A DNA stretch of 64,000 nt, from contig CAJFCV020000004.1 of NCBI GenBank assembly GCA_904066235.2, forward strand, positions 2,232,001 to 2,296,000. Direction: 5' to 3'. The notes under the pieces were generated by a model. That model searched no databases. It saw only the letters and a list, made by a program, of their open reading frames with translations, and had not been told where the DNA came from. The translations under genes were made by a program, and so were the position numbers. Positions 45,001 to 51,472 of this stretch are shown here, piece by piece (the stretch's first letter is position 1; every line of letters begins with the position of its first letter). The stretch comes from Bursaphelenchus xylophilus (Eukaryota > Nematoda > Chromadorea > Rhabditida > Aphelenchoididae).

Positions 45001-47834
45001 TCATTGTGTCGAGTTTCCATGAACCCCTAAGATCTTGGTGCCTATGTCAACTAAGAAAAATTCTCCTGTTTTTATGATTAAAATGGTAATGGCATATTGT
45101 ACTGACAAGGGATTTTTAAGAAGCCTTATTAGCAGCACAATATTCACAATATTCGACTGCCTGTTTACTGATTGCCAAAGGGGAATTTTGTTGCCGAAAA
45201 GTCATCAAAATTCTGCCCCTTTTCGATAGGCATAACGTTATTTATCCCACCTACCAAGAAGGAGAAAACACCAACAGAAGTCAGTGCGATAAACATAATA
45301 ACCAATCTCCACGTGGGAACACTATGAACATCCAAATAACACCGCGAACTTGGTCGAATTGACGCAAGGAACCGAAATACGAGCAGATATTCCTCCGATG
45401 CCGCCCTTGTTATTGCGGCTATCGTGCCAAAGAGCGAGACGTAGAGCGCCAAGTCATAATCAAGGCTTGAAATAAAGCCAAAGAAGACATTACACTGGTT
45501 GCTTCCTAGAGATACGTATGCTCGAAAAGCGTAGATGATGTCACAAATGTAGCACCTAAATTTTAATTGAAGTTAATTGAGGTTTTTACTTACCAGGCAA
45601 GATGATTCACTAGGAAATAGCTGTACTTTTGAAAGTTGCTTGTTGTGGCTAAAAGCTATTGTCTTCGTTGTTTCGAAACTCACATTGTACGATGACAAAA
45701 ATTGTAAATGAAACGAAGATGCAAGACACAAACATTGATACCTCGCCGTACAGCGTATAGGCCGTTATGAACCAGTTGCTGGGCAAATTGTAGGCCATGC
45801 TTCAAGCTGGTTGTTGCCATGAAGACTGAAGTTCTTCACGCGCCTTGACCGCTGTAAAAGGAGGTTGAAATTAGGCCGAGAGTTCTACATCTGGAATTTC
45901 AGAATTCTTTATTGCGGAACTTTAGTCGCATTTTGCATTCCATAAAGTAATGTTTCGCAGGTCTGGGCATTAATAATGCACGGAATTCTTAATAGACGTA
46001 TTTTAGAGGACACTTGTCCTGTTAATTTATTTTTATTTTGCAAGGAAGTAGGGGAAGATCACGTTGAATTTTTTTTACGTTTTTGGGAGCAGGTCCTTGG
46101 CCGAAGATCTTTGAATTATTAGTTTGTTATACAAAGCGCTAGTGTACAGTGGCGAACCTGATAAAGTGGTAAAAAAAAGTACCATTTTGCATCCGAGAAG
46201 TATCAAAAAATGTAGCAAAATGCCTACCTTTCCAAGTGAAAAAACTCCGATTTCAAAAGCGCGCCCTTGAAAACGCAGTTTTTCCACTTGGAAAGGGAGG
46301 CATTTGGCTGCATTTTTTGATAATTCCCGGATGCAAAATGGCACTTTTTTTACCACTGGATCAGGTCCGCCACTGCATAACGATGAAAGTAATGGATTTC
46401 TAAAAAGACTTCCGATTTGACCTCCAAAATTTGCAGTTCGAATTTTTATTGATAGTTTCTGTATTTCTTGTTACTAATCTTTCAATCACCCTCCATTAAC
46501 ACAACCTTAATCTATCTCCTTTTCCAATTTCAAGAGCCGGCTCAGGTCCGTCTTCGCAAGCAGCCCTCCGGAGTTTCGTCGACAGGTCGGAACTCGTTGA
46601 ATTCCTCGATTAGTTCCAAACTTTCCACACAGCCTTCGAGCGAGGAGGAGTCACGAAATCAGTGCCCCGGTTGCCAAAGGCAATTCGTCGTCGCCGGCCA
46701 GCCACGCATGGTCGGCTCGCATTGTGCGGGCGTCGCGCAATCACGTCTCGACTGCAAGAATTGCGGACAATGGTTCTGCGAAAAGTAGGATAGATGTTGT
46801 AATGTGGGAGGTGTGACGATGTTTGTGGTTGAGGGCTTTGATCCTGATCTTGTGGCTATTTTTTGGTTTTGTGGCTATCAGTGTTGTGATTGCGATCTTG
46901 AGTGGCTATCTGACAAATGACTTCGTTTCGTCGCTAGTGGCACTTTGGTTACTTTGTTGTCTAGGAAGAGAGAAGTGAAGGTTCGGAAATGGGTTCCCGT
47001 TGAAGCAGAAAGGATTTCATAGTCGCAGTTACAGCGGCGGACCTGATCCAGATGCAATAAAAGTATCATTTTGCATCTATGAAGTATCAAAAAATGTGGC
47101 AAAATACCTCCCTCTCCAAGTGAAAAAAACTCCGATTTCAAATGCGCGCGTCCTTCAAAACAGAGTTTTTTTCGCTTGGAAAGGGAGGTATTTTGCCACA
47201 TTTTTTGATACTTCCCGGATACAAAATGGTACTTTTTTTTGCCACTGGATCAGGCCCGCCATTGTACGCTGCTAGTCGTCTGTGAAAATTTCGGACTCAG
47301 AATTTGGTAGAAAAGTAACTCGTTTACCAGAGACCTAAATGTTCTTTGAAAAGCAATCTTTGTTTGTCGTCGGAAGCGGTTTATCGCGAGATAAAGCGAT
47401 TTCAACGAAAAGCGTTCGTTTTTTGCGTGGATTCCCTGAAAATTCCACAATCTTTTTGGATTTCTCCTTCTTTCCCTCTTTCGAAGCCGCTTTGAATGTG
47501 AGCGTCTGTGGTGTAATGGTCAGCATGGTTGCCTTCCAAGCAATCGACACGGGTTCGATTCCCGTCAGACGCAGAAGCTTTTTTCTATTTTTTTTTGTTT
47601 TTCTTTATGTGATGTGGTTGTGATGTGACTGGAAATTCTGTAACTACGAATTAGGACGTTGGTTTGGCCACTGTAACTTTAAAACGGGCTTTCACGAAAC
47701 ATGAGAATAAAAAAAATTGTTTTAGCTGCATCACAAACGAGGTGAACAGCCGACTGTCGAGTCAGCGCATCCAAGTTTGTCAGAACTGCTCGGCCAACCT
47801 CAAACGCCGCGCCTACCGAAACTCGACAATTTAA
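12046..47834 (+). CDS. wdfy-3: WDFY3/ALFY orthologue: BEACH-WD40-FYVE selective-autophagy scaffold
   Basis: Twenty-four exons: 12046-12392, 12969-13493, 13864-14447, 15018-15315, 16219-16710, 17066-17575, 17889-18228, 18542-19072, 19895-20556, 20912-21325, 21642-22524, 22865-23255, 23790-24301, 26015-26356, 26766-27324, 30445-30971, 31481-31720, 31820-32151, 38033-38331, 38851-39477, 39530-39969, 40407-40716, 46535-46784, 47726-47834. Every junction keeps frame, giving 3,507 residues; human ALFY is about 3,530. Order: helical armadillo-like N-terminus (1-900), ConA-like region (about 935-1205), acidic linker (about 2370-2430), PH-BEACH (2440-2570), BEACH (2590-2880), WD40 (2930-3388), FYVE-like finger (3430-3500). 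From the family (ALFY, Drosophila blue cheese), it links p62-type cargo to the autophagosome machinery on PI3P membranes. ATG at 12046 follows a GTCAG acceptor-like site. Intron 16 uses a GC donor. Confidence 0.93.
12411..12853. mobile_element. Palindromic element in intron 1, split by a MITE
   Basis: ATGCGACGGAAATCG at the left and its complement at the right; arms share AACAGTGTTGTGT and GATCGTTTCATC. The CAGTG MITE copy 4 sits at its centre. Confidence 0.75.
12513..12751. mobile_element. CAGTG hairpin MITE, copy 4
   Basis: CAGTCTGGACCTGATCC to GGTCCGTGACTG, flanked by TA, inserted in the middle of the palindrome 12411-12853. Confidence 0.85.
13572..13797. mobile_element. CAGTG hairpin MITE, copy 5 (intron 2)
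   Basis: CAGTGGCGGACCTGATTC to GATCATGTCTGCCGCTG. Confidence 0.85.
15425..16115. mobile_element. Foldback element with internal tandem repeats (intron 4)
   Basis: Inverted ends GACGATTGGG and CCCCAATCGTC, and GTATTA near both ends. Each arm has repeats of about 115 bases containing GCTGATTTCGAAAATGACAT and TAGTACTGTAAAGTAGTAAT. A second copy is at 38350-38790 in intron 19. Confidence 0.75.
17595..17842. mobile_element. TTTTATACGATG hairpin family, intron 6 copy
   Basis: GACATTTTATACGATGAAA at the left, TTTCATCGTATAAAATG near 17780 and a further GTCGTATAAAATGTCACC at the right. It ends about 45 bases before exon 7. Confidence 0.7.
17889..19072 (+). other. wdfy-3: ConA-like domain exons of wdfy-3 (exons 7-8)
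   Basis: Exons 7 and 8 encode a beta-rich segment of concanavalin-A/laminin-G type: hydrophobic strands around [36 protein letters not shown] and [12 protein letters not shown], the last resembling the WxHVAVV strand, followed by a [15 protein letters not shown] strand. In BEACH proteins this domain lies well upstream of PH-BEACH, as here. Confidence 0.7.
18271..18478. mobile_element. TTTTATACGATG hairpins, two copies in intron 7
   Basis: First hairpin 18271-18333 (GACATTTTATACGCTGAAA to TTTCATCGTATAAAATGTCA); second about 18411-18478 (GGTGACAATTTATACGATG to CGTATAAAATGTCACC). Confidence 0.75.
19156..19784. mobile_element. Palindromic element in intron 8, split by a MITE
   Basis: GAGGTATATTTTTGGATAGA at the left and its exact complement at the right; arms also share TTTTCATC with GGTCT/AGGGGC variants and a TTTGGAAAGTAG / CTACTTTCCAAA pair. 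MITE copy 6 is at its centre. Confidence 0.8.
19343..19597. mobile_element. CAGTG hairpin MITE, copy 6
   Basis: CAGTGACGGACCTGATCC to ATCAGATCCTCCACTG with TA on both sides, inside palindrome 19156-19784. Confidence 0.88.
21464..21528. mobile_element. TTTTATACGATG hairpin, intron 10
   Basis: AGACATTTTATACGATGG to TGTCGTATAAAATGTCAT, 65 bases in all. Confidence 0.75.
22631..22715. mobile_element. TTTTATACGATG hairpin, intron 11
   Basis: GTGTTACATTTTATACGATG to ATCGTATAAAATGTCACC. Confidence 0.75.
23309..23765. repeat. Tandem repeat filling intron 12
   Basis: Units of about 135-140 bases starting TTGGCATTATGTTGCAAG, with AAAATGGTCTACATTGCGAA in the first two and TTTTCCGCCAAATGAAAGAA-like ends. 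Three clear units and a decayed fourth end just before exon 13. Confidence 0.75.
24390..24968. mobile_element. Palindromic element in intron 13, split by a MITE
   Basis: ATTCAGCAATCTTTTCTA at the left mirrors TAGAAAACATTGCTGAAT at the right; GAAAGAAAAACG and CGTTTTTCTTTC also pair. MITE copy 7 is at its centre. Confidence 0.78.
24552..24798. mobile_element. CAGTG hairpin MITE, copy 7
   Basis: CAGTGAAGGGCGTGATCC to GGATCAGGTCCGCCGGTG, with TA on both sides. Confidence 0.85.
25006..25948. mobile_element. Mutator-like foldback element with 10-bp target duplication
   Basis: Starts CGCTACGACATTTCGGGTC and ends GACCCGAAATGTCGGGACGCG minus its last base run; both flanks are TGATTTTTGG (24996-25005 and 25949-25958). 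Just inside each end are tandem copies of a 15-17-base unit (ACTCGGGTCAACGACA). Further in are about 65-base units with TTTTCGCTTCGGGACT. It encodes no transposase. The length of the target duplication points to the Mutator superfamily or a similar 9-10-bp duplicating group. Confidence 0.75.
26370..26584. mobile_element. CAGTG hairpin MITE, copy 8, right end lost
   Basis: CAGTGACGGACCTGGTCC after TA. The right half stops after GGATGCAAAGTGGTA, so the terminal CACTG is missing. It lies in intron 14. Confidence 0.8.
27627..27876. mobile_element. CAGTG hairpin MITE, copy 9
   Basis: CAGTGGCGGATGATCC to AATCAAGTCCGTCACTG with TA on both sides, in intron 15. Confidence 0.85.
28099..28354 (-). CDS. 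Small secreted peptide gene nested in wdfy-3 intron 15
   Basis: Two exons on the minus strand, join(28243..28354, 28099..28196), 69 residues, intron of 46 bases (G/GTAAGT ... TTTTCAG/AA). The protein starts [20 protein letters not shown], a signal peptide ending around VEG. The mature part is acidic at first (YDEDGNYTC), then [15 protein letters not shown], and ends in CSEYHCYLK. Three Cys are present. A CATTCAG acceptor-like site lies 15 bases before the ATG. The open frame with correct splicing is the main evidence; the family is unknown. It runs opposite to its host gene. Confidence 0.62.
28555..29065. mobile_element. Palindromic element in intron 15
   Basis: Arms share TCTTTCAATAATTTTTCATT, ACAATGAATAACATAA and TTTGGTATCAAAAAGTATC with their complements, centred near 28810. 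The last motif recurs in the element at 29725-30400. Confidence 0.75.
29205..29460. repeat. Inverted repeat with CACTGTGC/GCACAGTG motifs
   Basis: CTGACTTTTACG and its complement flank a short centre near 29345; GCACTGTG/GCACAGTG motifs and GCGAGCGACAG repeats lie further out. Similar GCACAGTGCA motifs occur near 16120-16155. Confidence 0.45.
29725..30400. mobile_element. Imperfect foldback element before exon 16
   Basis: Direct and inverted copies of GATAACCTTTGGCCACAGG, GTACTGTTTT and TTTGGTATCAAAAAGTATC. It ends about 45 bases before the exon 16 acceptor. Confidence 0.65.
31083..31304. mobile_element. CAGTG hairpin MITE, copy 10
   Basis: CAGTGACGGATCTGATCC to GGATCAGGTCCGTCACTG. Left flank TA, right flank AA. 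Confidence 0.85.
31350..31449. mobile_element. CAGTG MITE fragment, next to copy 10
   Basis: Only the inner right half: CCTTCAAAACGGAG, CACTTGGAGAGGGAGGTATT and AAAATGGTACGTTTTTTGC, then unrelated sequence. It ends about 30 bases before exon 17. Confidence 0.75.
32219..32468. mobile_element. CAGTG hairpin MITE, copy 11
   Basis: CATTGGCAGACCTGATCC to GGATCAGGTCCGACACTG. Its right flanking TA (32469-32470) is also the left flank of the next element. Confidence 0.83.
32483..33931. mobile_element. 1.45-kb palindrome, near-identical 650-base arms
   Basis: Arms 32483-33137 and 33278-33931 are inverted copies with very few differences, around a spacer of 140 bases. The ends are AGGGGCCTGTTTCATCAACG and its complement. 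Each arm has a direct repeat of about 180 bases (GACACCTAGTAGATC; TTTTAGAGGGGCGG). It encodes no protein. Confidence 0.88.
34007..37556. mobile_element. 3.55-kb PIF/Harbinger-like foldback element
   Basis: Ends CAAGGGAAGTCACTTAA and complement, flanked by TAA on both sides (34004-34006 and 37557-37559). The arms are about 1.3-1.4 kb and contain 165-base tandem units (GGCGCAGATTTTGAAAG; AACAAGGTATTTTGG in the other orientation), about three in the left arm and four in the right. A 3-base TWA duplication is characteristic of PIF/Harbinger. A shorter relative is at 49078-49811. It has no transposase frame. Confidence 0.78.
34197..34275 (+). repeat. tRNA-like sequence inside the foldback arm
   Basis: GAACCGAATGGTTCAGTGG resembles an A box and GTTCGAATCC a B box, with the self-complementary GGAAGCGCGCTTCC between. 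A standard 7-base anticodon loop cannot be drawn, so it is at best a tRNA-derived relic. Mirror or related copies: 37300-37365 (minus), 49253-49330 (plus), 49548-49620 (minus). Confidence 0.45.
38350..38790. mobile_element. Foldback element in intron 19
   Basis: GACGATTAGGGAAACCGAAA at the left and its near complement at the right; same family as 15425-16115 with fewer internal repeats. Confidence 0.7.
38851..40716 (+). other. wdfy-3: WD40 repeat exons of wdfy-3 (exons 20-22)
   Basis: Exons 20-22 contain WD-type units: a unit ending [28 protein letters not shown] with [30 protein letters not shown] ending LYLWTL, a unit with [13 protein letters not shown], and [19 protein letters not shown] ending VWMWSI. 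Ser/Ala-rich loops (residues about 3010-3060) and a Glu-rich loop interrupt the repeats. Confidence 0.85.
40045..40335. repeat. Two-unit tandem repeat in intron 21
   Basis: Units of about 145 bases share TTAGGAGGGTG, TTTTAATTTGAG, CTTGTGGCAATT, AAATTTGACGAAATGCCAAA and GATTGTCTTGGATA; a third unit begins at the right. Confidence 0.75.
40966..41269. mobile_element. CAGTG hairpin MITE, copy 12, rearranged
   Basis: CAGTGGCGGACCTCTTCC to GGATCAGTTGCGTCACTG with TA flanks, longer than usual because an internal segment (GAGGGAGG, TTTTGATACTT) occurs twice. Confidence 0.8.
41530..45798 (-). CDS. Seven-transmembrane chemoreceptor (Srh/Str-like), antisense in wdfy-3 intron 22
   Basis: Four exons on the minus strand, join(45684..45798, 45594..45648, 45169..45555, 41530..42097), 374 residues, all junctions in frame. 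Hydrophobic segments in order: exon 1 TM1 ([20 protein letters not shown]); exons 2-3 TM2 after [16 protein letters not shown]; exon 3 TM3 ([17 protein letters not shown]) and TM4 ([16 protein letters not shown]); exon 4 TM5 ([17 protein letters not shown]), TM6 ([11 protein letters not shown]...) and TM7 ending [11 protein letters not shown]. The PYR after TM7 and a [14 protein letters not shown] TM2 start are typical of nematode Srh/Str-superfamily receptors, which sit in sensory cilia. Intron 3 is about 3.1 kb and filled with transposons; the exon 4 acceptor is CAGAG/TCG. The tail is Gln/Thr-rich. Confidence 0.82.
42578..43299. mobile_element. GCGGGCA-repeat foldback element with 8-bp target duplication
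   Basis: Starts GGCGGGCGCACACTTGCGGG and ends with the near complement CCCGCAAGTGTCGCGACGCC. Both flanks are GAATATGA (42570-42577 and 43300-43307). The arms are built from many copies of TTTGCGGGCAGCCGACA and related units, and centre near 43015. The long open frames through it are repeats, not proteins. Confidence 0.78.
43388..43680. repeat. Tandem repeat with GGTACTATATAGTACC palindrome
   Basis: Three units of about 115-125 bases: GGTAATGGYGTTGGTTTGG, TGCTTAGTAGARCCCAAAAA, ACACGT, then GGTACTATATAGTACC. The palindrome is exact in the second and third units. Confidence 0.8.
44512..45023. mobile_element. Palindromic element with GGAAATT/GACAGAG repeats, split by a MITE
   Basis: GGCTTCATGGAAATTCGATA on the left; GAGTTTCCATGAACCCC on the right. 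Arms carry repeated AATTGGACAGAG and CTCTGTCGAGTTTC. MITE copy 13 is inside. Confidence 0.65.
44645..44867. mobile_element. CAGTG hairpin MITE, copy 13, left end lost
   Basis: Begins within AGTGGCAAAAAACATACC; right end TCCCCCACTG before TA. Confidence 0.8.
46146..46375. mobile_element. CAGTG hairpin MITE, copy 14
   Basis: CAGTGGCGAACCTGATAA to GGATCAGGTCCGCCACTG; left flank TA. It lies 160 bases before wdfy-3 exon 23. Confidence 0.85.
47032..47264. mobile_element. CAGTG hairpin MITE, copy 15
   Basis: CAGCGGCGGACCTGATCC to GGATCAGGCCCGCCATTG with TA flanks, in intron 23, upstream of the tRNA gene. Confidence 0.85.
47502..47573 (+). tRNA. tRNA-Gly (UCC anticodon)
   Basis: A full cloverleaf of 72 bases: acceptor stem GCGTCTG pairs with CAGACGC followed by discriminator A. 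The D arm contains GTGTAATGGTCAGCAT. The anticodon stem GTTGC/GCAAT encloses CTTCCAA, so the anticodon is TCC. The T arm has CGGGTTCGATTCCCG. A/B boxes are intact and a run of six T starts at 47579 as a pol III terminator. It lies in the last intron of wdfy-3, in the same orientation. Confidence 0.95.
47579..47595 (+). terminator. Pol III oligo-T terminator of tRNA-Gly
   Basis: CTTTTTTC begins five bases after the tRNA and is followed by further T runs. Confidence 0.7.
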
Positions 47835-47954
47835 TGGTGCAAAGATACCAAAAATTTTATAATATTTTACATTCCTTTTCCACATATTAATTTATTCCAT
47901 TTTGATCTCATTTGGCAAATATTACGTGACTAGTGTAGCAAGAGTTGATATTTA

Positions 47955-48178
47955 ATATCGAATAAATTTTAAATATATGCTGTTGTGCACATGCGGAGGG
48001 CTTGCTTTTCTTGAAATTTAGTGTACAGAGTGTCTTACCGTGTGCCAGGTCGTAAGGCCGTCGAGAGAGTTTAATGACCTGAGAATTTTTTAAATTAAAA
48101 AAATTAAGCAATAGCGTCAAATAAAAACTCCTTTTCAGCGTAAAATTTTTGGTTTTATTTTTGTTCAAGTTTTATATA
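47955..48178. repeat. 3'-flank block shared with 52258-52360
   Basis: TATCGAATAAATTT, GCGGAGGGCTTGCTTTTCTT and GAAATTTAGTGTA recur in the same order at 52258-52345. GGTTTTATTTTTGTTCAA and TATTAAATTAG recur at 54045-54076. Each copy lies just beyond the stop codon of a minus-strand gene. AATAAA at 47961-47966 could also serve wdfy-3. Confidence 0.55.
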
Positions 48179-48398
48179 TTAAATTAGGCGATGTCGTTCT
48201 TCGGATAATTTTCGAAGTCGTTCTGATTTGCTTGGAAACTTCTCCCACACTCCCGGTATCACAGACCATACGTATGCTAAAACCCAGTATCATATAAATA
48301 AAAACGTACTTACTGCCGTTCGGAAGAAGTTTTCCGAATCCGTCTACTGCGAGAATTGCGATACCCAAAAGAATGATAATTCTGAAGAGCCGAGACAT
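48179..48398 (-). CDS. Small secreted peptide
   Basis: Two exons, join(48314..48398, 48179..48276) on the minus strand, 60 residues, phase 1 intron of 37 bases (A/GTAAGT ... GGTTTTAG/CA). The first 20 residues (MSRLFRIIILLGIAILAVDG) are a signal peptide. The mature part FGKLLPNGTYVWSVIPGVWE continues into a strongly basic tail (KSERLRKLSEERHRLI) with no Cys. Family unknown. The gene layout (signal exon, phase 1 intron, short second exon) matches the tandem pair at 50666 and 51473. Confidence 0.62.
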
Positions 48399-48870
48399 CG
48401 TTTTGGTTCAGAATATGGCAGTTATCGTTTCTTTTTAAACAAAATTTAGTTCTTACTAAACGTTATAAAATATTCTAATCAGTTATGAAATTTGATTGAA
48501 TAACAAAATTATATTTATCACTATTGACATACGACAGACTAAAGAAAGAGGAAATGGGGGATTTAGAGACCTTGCTATAGTCTTGCGGCAAGCGTCACGA
48601 AAGTTATTGGCCAGCCGGGATAAAAGCCAAAATAAAATTGTAAACCTGTGAAAAATTAAGCGAAAAGGACTTTAAATCAACTTCCGATTGAGTTTTCACC
48701 CCTAAAAACCTAAAATGGGCAGCTAAGATTTATATATCCTTGATCAGCACATTTTTTCTAATTTTTTGAGATATGACCCGTCAAAAAGTAGGAGCCCCCC
48801 ATAAAAGTACTTTCCTTGTGAGATTTTTTTGGTGTATGTGTCGACCTAAACTCCATACCCCATTGAAGTA
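48399..48870. other. Upstream region of the 48179 gene
   Basis: AT-rich; no gene seen. It may hold the promoter of the minus-strand peptide gene. Confidence 0.3.
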
Positions 48871-50489
48871 CAGGGTGGGCCACTCGAAACTCCCAACATC
48901 TTTTCAGGTATTTCTCCGCCAATAATGCACCAATTTCTATAAAATTTATATCAAATTGAAGCTGAGACACCCCATTTCTTGTCCACCAAATATGGACCGT
49001 CTAACCTCACGGAGGCGCCAGTAGCGACCTTTTAAATTTTCATTCCAAATTTTGGAGCCCGAAATCGGTGAAACTTACAAGGGAAGTCACTTAAGTCACG
49101 GATCGTTACGGCAATACAGAGGGTGGAATGGGGATATCGAATCTGAAAACCGCTACCTCCACCGGCCTCTGGGAGCCGAGATAATCAACCAACAAGTTTG
49201 ACCAAAAAAAAGTTGCCCCGAAAAGCTCTCCTTTTCGAAAAAAGGAAGGCAACGAACCGAATGGCCCGGTGGTCTGGAAGCGCGCTTCCGGGCCTTTGCC
49301 TTTTCAGGTTCGAGTCCGCATGGGTTCGAACTTGTAGATAATTTATCAAACTCTCTGTAACCCAGCAAATTTACTGGTAAAATAAAATTTTCTATTTTTC
49401 CATATTTCGCGATGAAATTTCACTCTGTTTGAATTATAAAGTTAAAATCGACGTAAAATATGGAAAAACTAGAAAATGTATTTTATCTGTAACTCGTGGA
49501 TTACAGGTGGATTACAGCAACAGTTTCGTAAATTTTTTAATATAAGTCCGGACCCATGCGGACTCGAACCTCAAAAGGTGAAGGCCTGGAAGCGCGCTTC
49601 CAGACCACCGGACCATTCGTGTCGCTCTCCCTTTGCTTTCGGAAAGGAGACCTTTTCGGAGGGAATTTGGCGAAACTTGTTGGTCGATTATCTCGGCTCC
49701 CAGAGGCCGGTGGAGGTAGCGGTTTTCAGTTTCGATATCACCGTCCCACTCTTTCCATCGCTGTATAAGCCGTTTCGCAAAATCGATCCGTGATTTAAGT
49801 GACTTCCCTTGTTAGAAAATTTTTGGAATGATTCCAGTTGAGTTTCTCGAAATTGGAAAGTGTTTGCGCCTTCAACTAAATAAAACTCTTATAAGCAGCA
49901 GAAAAAAATTATGGCAGTCAACGGAATATCCAAAAAAAATTTTCAAGGCGTTGCTTTTGTGTTCTGGGGCAATAGACTTAATTATTCGAAATTTTTCAAA
50001 ATGTTTGAAAAATGGGAGAAACTGTCTACATGCATGATTGCGTCCACCCCGAAAATGCATAGAAACTTTCCAGGCTTAGATTGCCCGAGAAGACAGTTTT
50101 CGTTCTCATTCGCCCTAATTGGTACCTCGCCTGAATGAAGTATGGGCTTAACGCACTTGGTACGGGCGTAAACTTCAATGTTTTAAAATTTTTTCCGCGA
50201 ATTTGGCGACTTTTTTATTGCCTGTAATCCAAAGATTTTCCAAGTCCGAGAAACTCAATTGAAAATCATTCCAAAAATATTCTAAGTTTCATCGATTTCG
50301 GGCTCCAAAATTTGGAATGAAAATGTAAAAGGTCAGTATGGGTGCCTTCGTGAAGTTAGACGGGCCATATTTGGTGGATAAGAAATGGGGTGTCTCAGCT
50401 TCAATTTGATATAAATTTTACAGAAATTGGTGCATTATTGGCGGAGAAATACCTGAAAAGATGTTGGGAGTTTCGAGTGGCCCACCCTG
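48871..50489. mobile_element. Mariner-type hairpin element split by a PIF/Harbinger-like element
   Basis: Ends CAGGGTGGGCCACTCGAAAC and its complement, next to TA at each side. The arms (about 207 bases at left) share TTGGCGGAGAAATACCTGAA, AAATTTATATCAAATTGAAG and CGGGCTCCAAAATTTGGAAT complements. The right arm carries extra sequence (49830-50270) with no left counterpart. No transposase is seen. Confidence 0.8.
49078..49811. mobile_element. PIF/Harbinger-like foldback element, short copy
   Basis: Ends CAAGGGAAGTCACTTAA and complement with TTA on both sides (49075-49077 and 49812-49814). The subterminal part has GATTATCTCGGCTCCCAGAG, GGCCGGTGGAGGTAGCGG and the tRNA-like block in both arms. 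Confidence 0.82.
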
Positions 50490-50665
50490 TACTTTCCTTG
50501 TTAGAAAATAATGTTCTTATGTGTATGCCATTTTTTATTCAATTATAATTATGATCGAAAACTTTATTAGCAAATCCCAAGATGCACTTCTCGCAAACCT
50601 GGTAAATTTAATTTATAAGCCTTGTTGACTTATAGAAAAACGGGAAAATTGATCATGAAAATGAT

Positions 50666-50938
50666 TTAAGCCAACGCATTCGAGCGCTGTCCTCGACGTG
50701 TTAGAATCGTCTTGTCGTCGGCTTTGCAGTGGTCTTAGGATAAGAAGAGGGTCTGTTTCCCGACAAAGGGAAATCAAACCAAGGAACTGGAAAGAATTTC
50801 CATCAAACTGCCACGATAATTACACTTACAAAAGCCTGTATGTCTATAACCAAATGGTGACAGTGGGCTCCGAATAAGTCCTTGCACGGCGTACACAACC
50901 ACTGCAAGAATCAAAAGAGTTCTTCCAACGTTGAACAT
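50666..50938 (-). CDS. Small secreted peptide, tandem pair member A
   Basis: Two exons, join(50830..50938, 50666..50733) on the minus strand, 58 residues, intron of 96 bases (T/GTAAGT ... CCTAAG/AC). MFNVGRTLLILAVVVYAVQG is a signal peptide. The mature part is LIRSPLSPFGYRHTGF, then YHCKADDKTILTRRGQRSNA and LA. One Cys. The block HCKADDKTILTRR is identical in member B, while sequence on both sides differs. The Arg-Arg could be a processing site, but this is inference. Confidence 0.68.
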
Positions 50939-51472
50939 GGTGGGACGATCAACTTGGGAACTGAGGCGTTTTTAAAGCGGGGCCGTAATCCAATAAAAAT
51001 TTTAAATTTGTTATATAATTCGATTAAATTTTAAACTTTGAGAATATCGATTAAAAATGATTGATCATCACCGAGTTATCTACCTAACAAGCAAAGTACT
51101 TCTATGCGGTATGGAGTTACACGTCGAGACATATATCAGGAAAATTGCAAATTTTTTCTGATTCAGAATATGTCAAAATTAGCTGCCCAGTTTTGGTTTG
51201 TAATGGCGAAAAAATCCTCTGAACTTTTCTCGCTACACCACGCAAATGCCTTTTCCACCAAGTTTTTACCAATTCAAAAGCTTTGAGCTAAAGTAAACCC
51301 TGACATCTTGACAAGCCTTAAAATACCAAATTTCATTAATACTACACCTTAATTAGTAGTTCCGCTGTAAATTAGCAATTGAGCTTAAGATGCAGTTCTG
51401 GCAAAACTGGTAAATTCAATTTATATAAGCCTTGACTTATAGAAGAACAGGAAAATTGATCAAGAAAATGAT

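Larger units (their letters stand above)
46535..47834 (+). other. wdfy-3: FYVE-like zinc finger exons of wdfy-3 (exons 23-24)
   Basis: After a Ser-rich linker, exon 23 has CPGC, SHC, CKNC and the first half of CENC; exon 24 completes CENC (the codon is split by the intron) and gives VCQNC, then KRR and the stop. Four Cys pairs in order fit a two-zinc FYVE fold. The usual basic RRHHCR motif is replaced by GSHCAGVAQ. The tRNA gene lies in the intron between the two exons. Confidence 0.8.
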
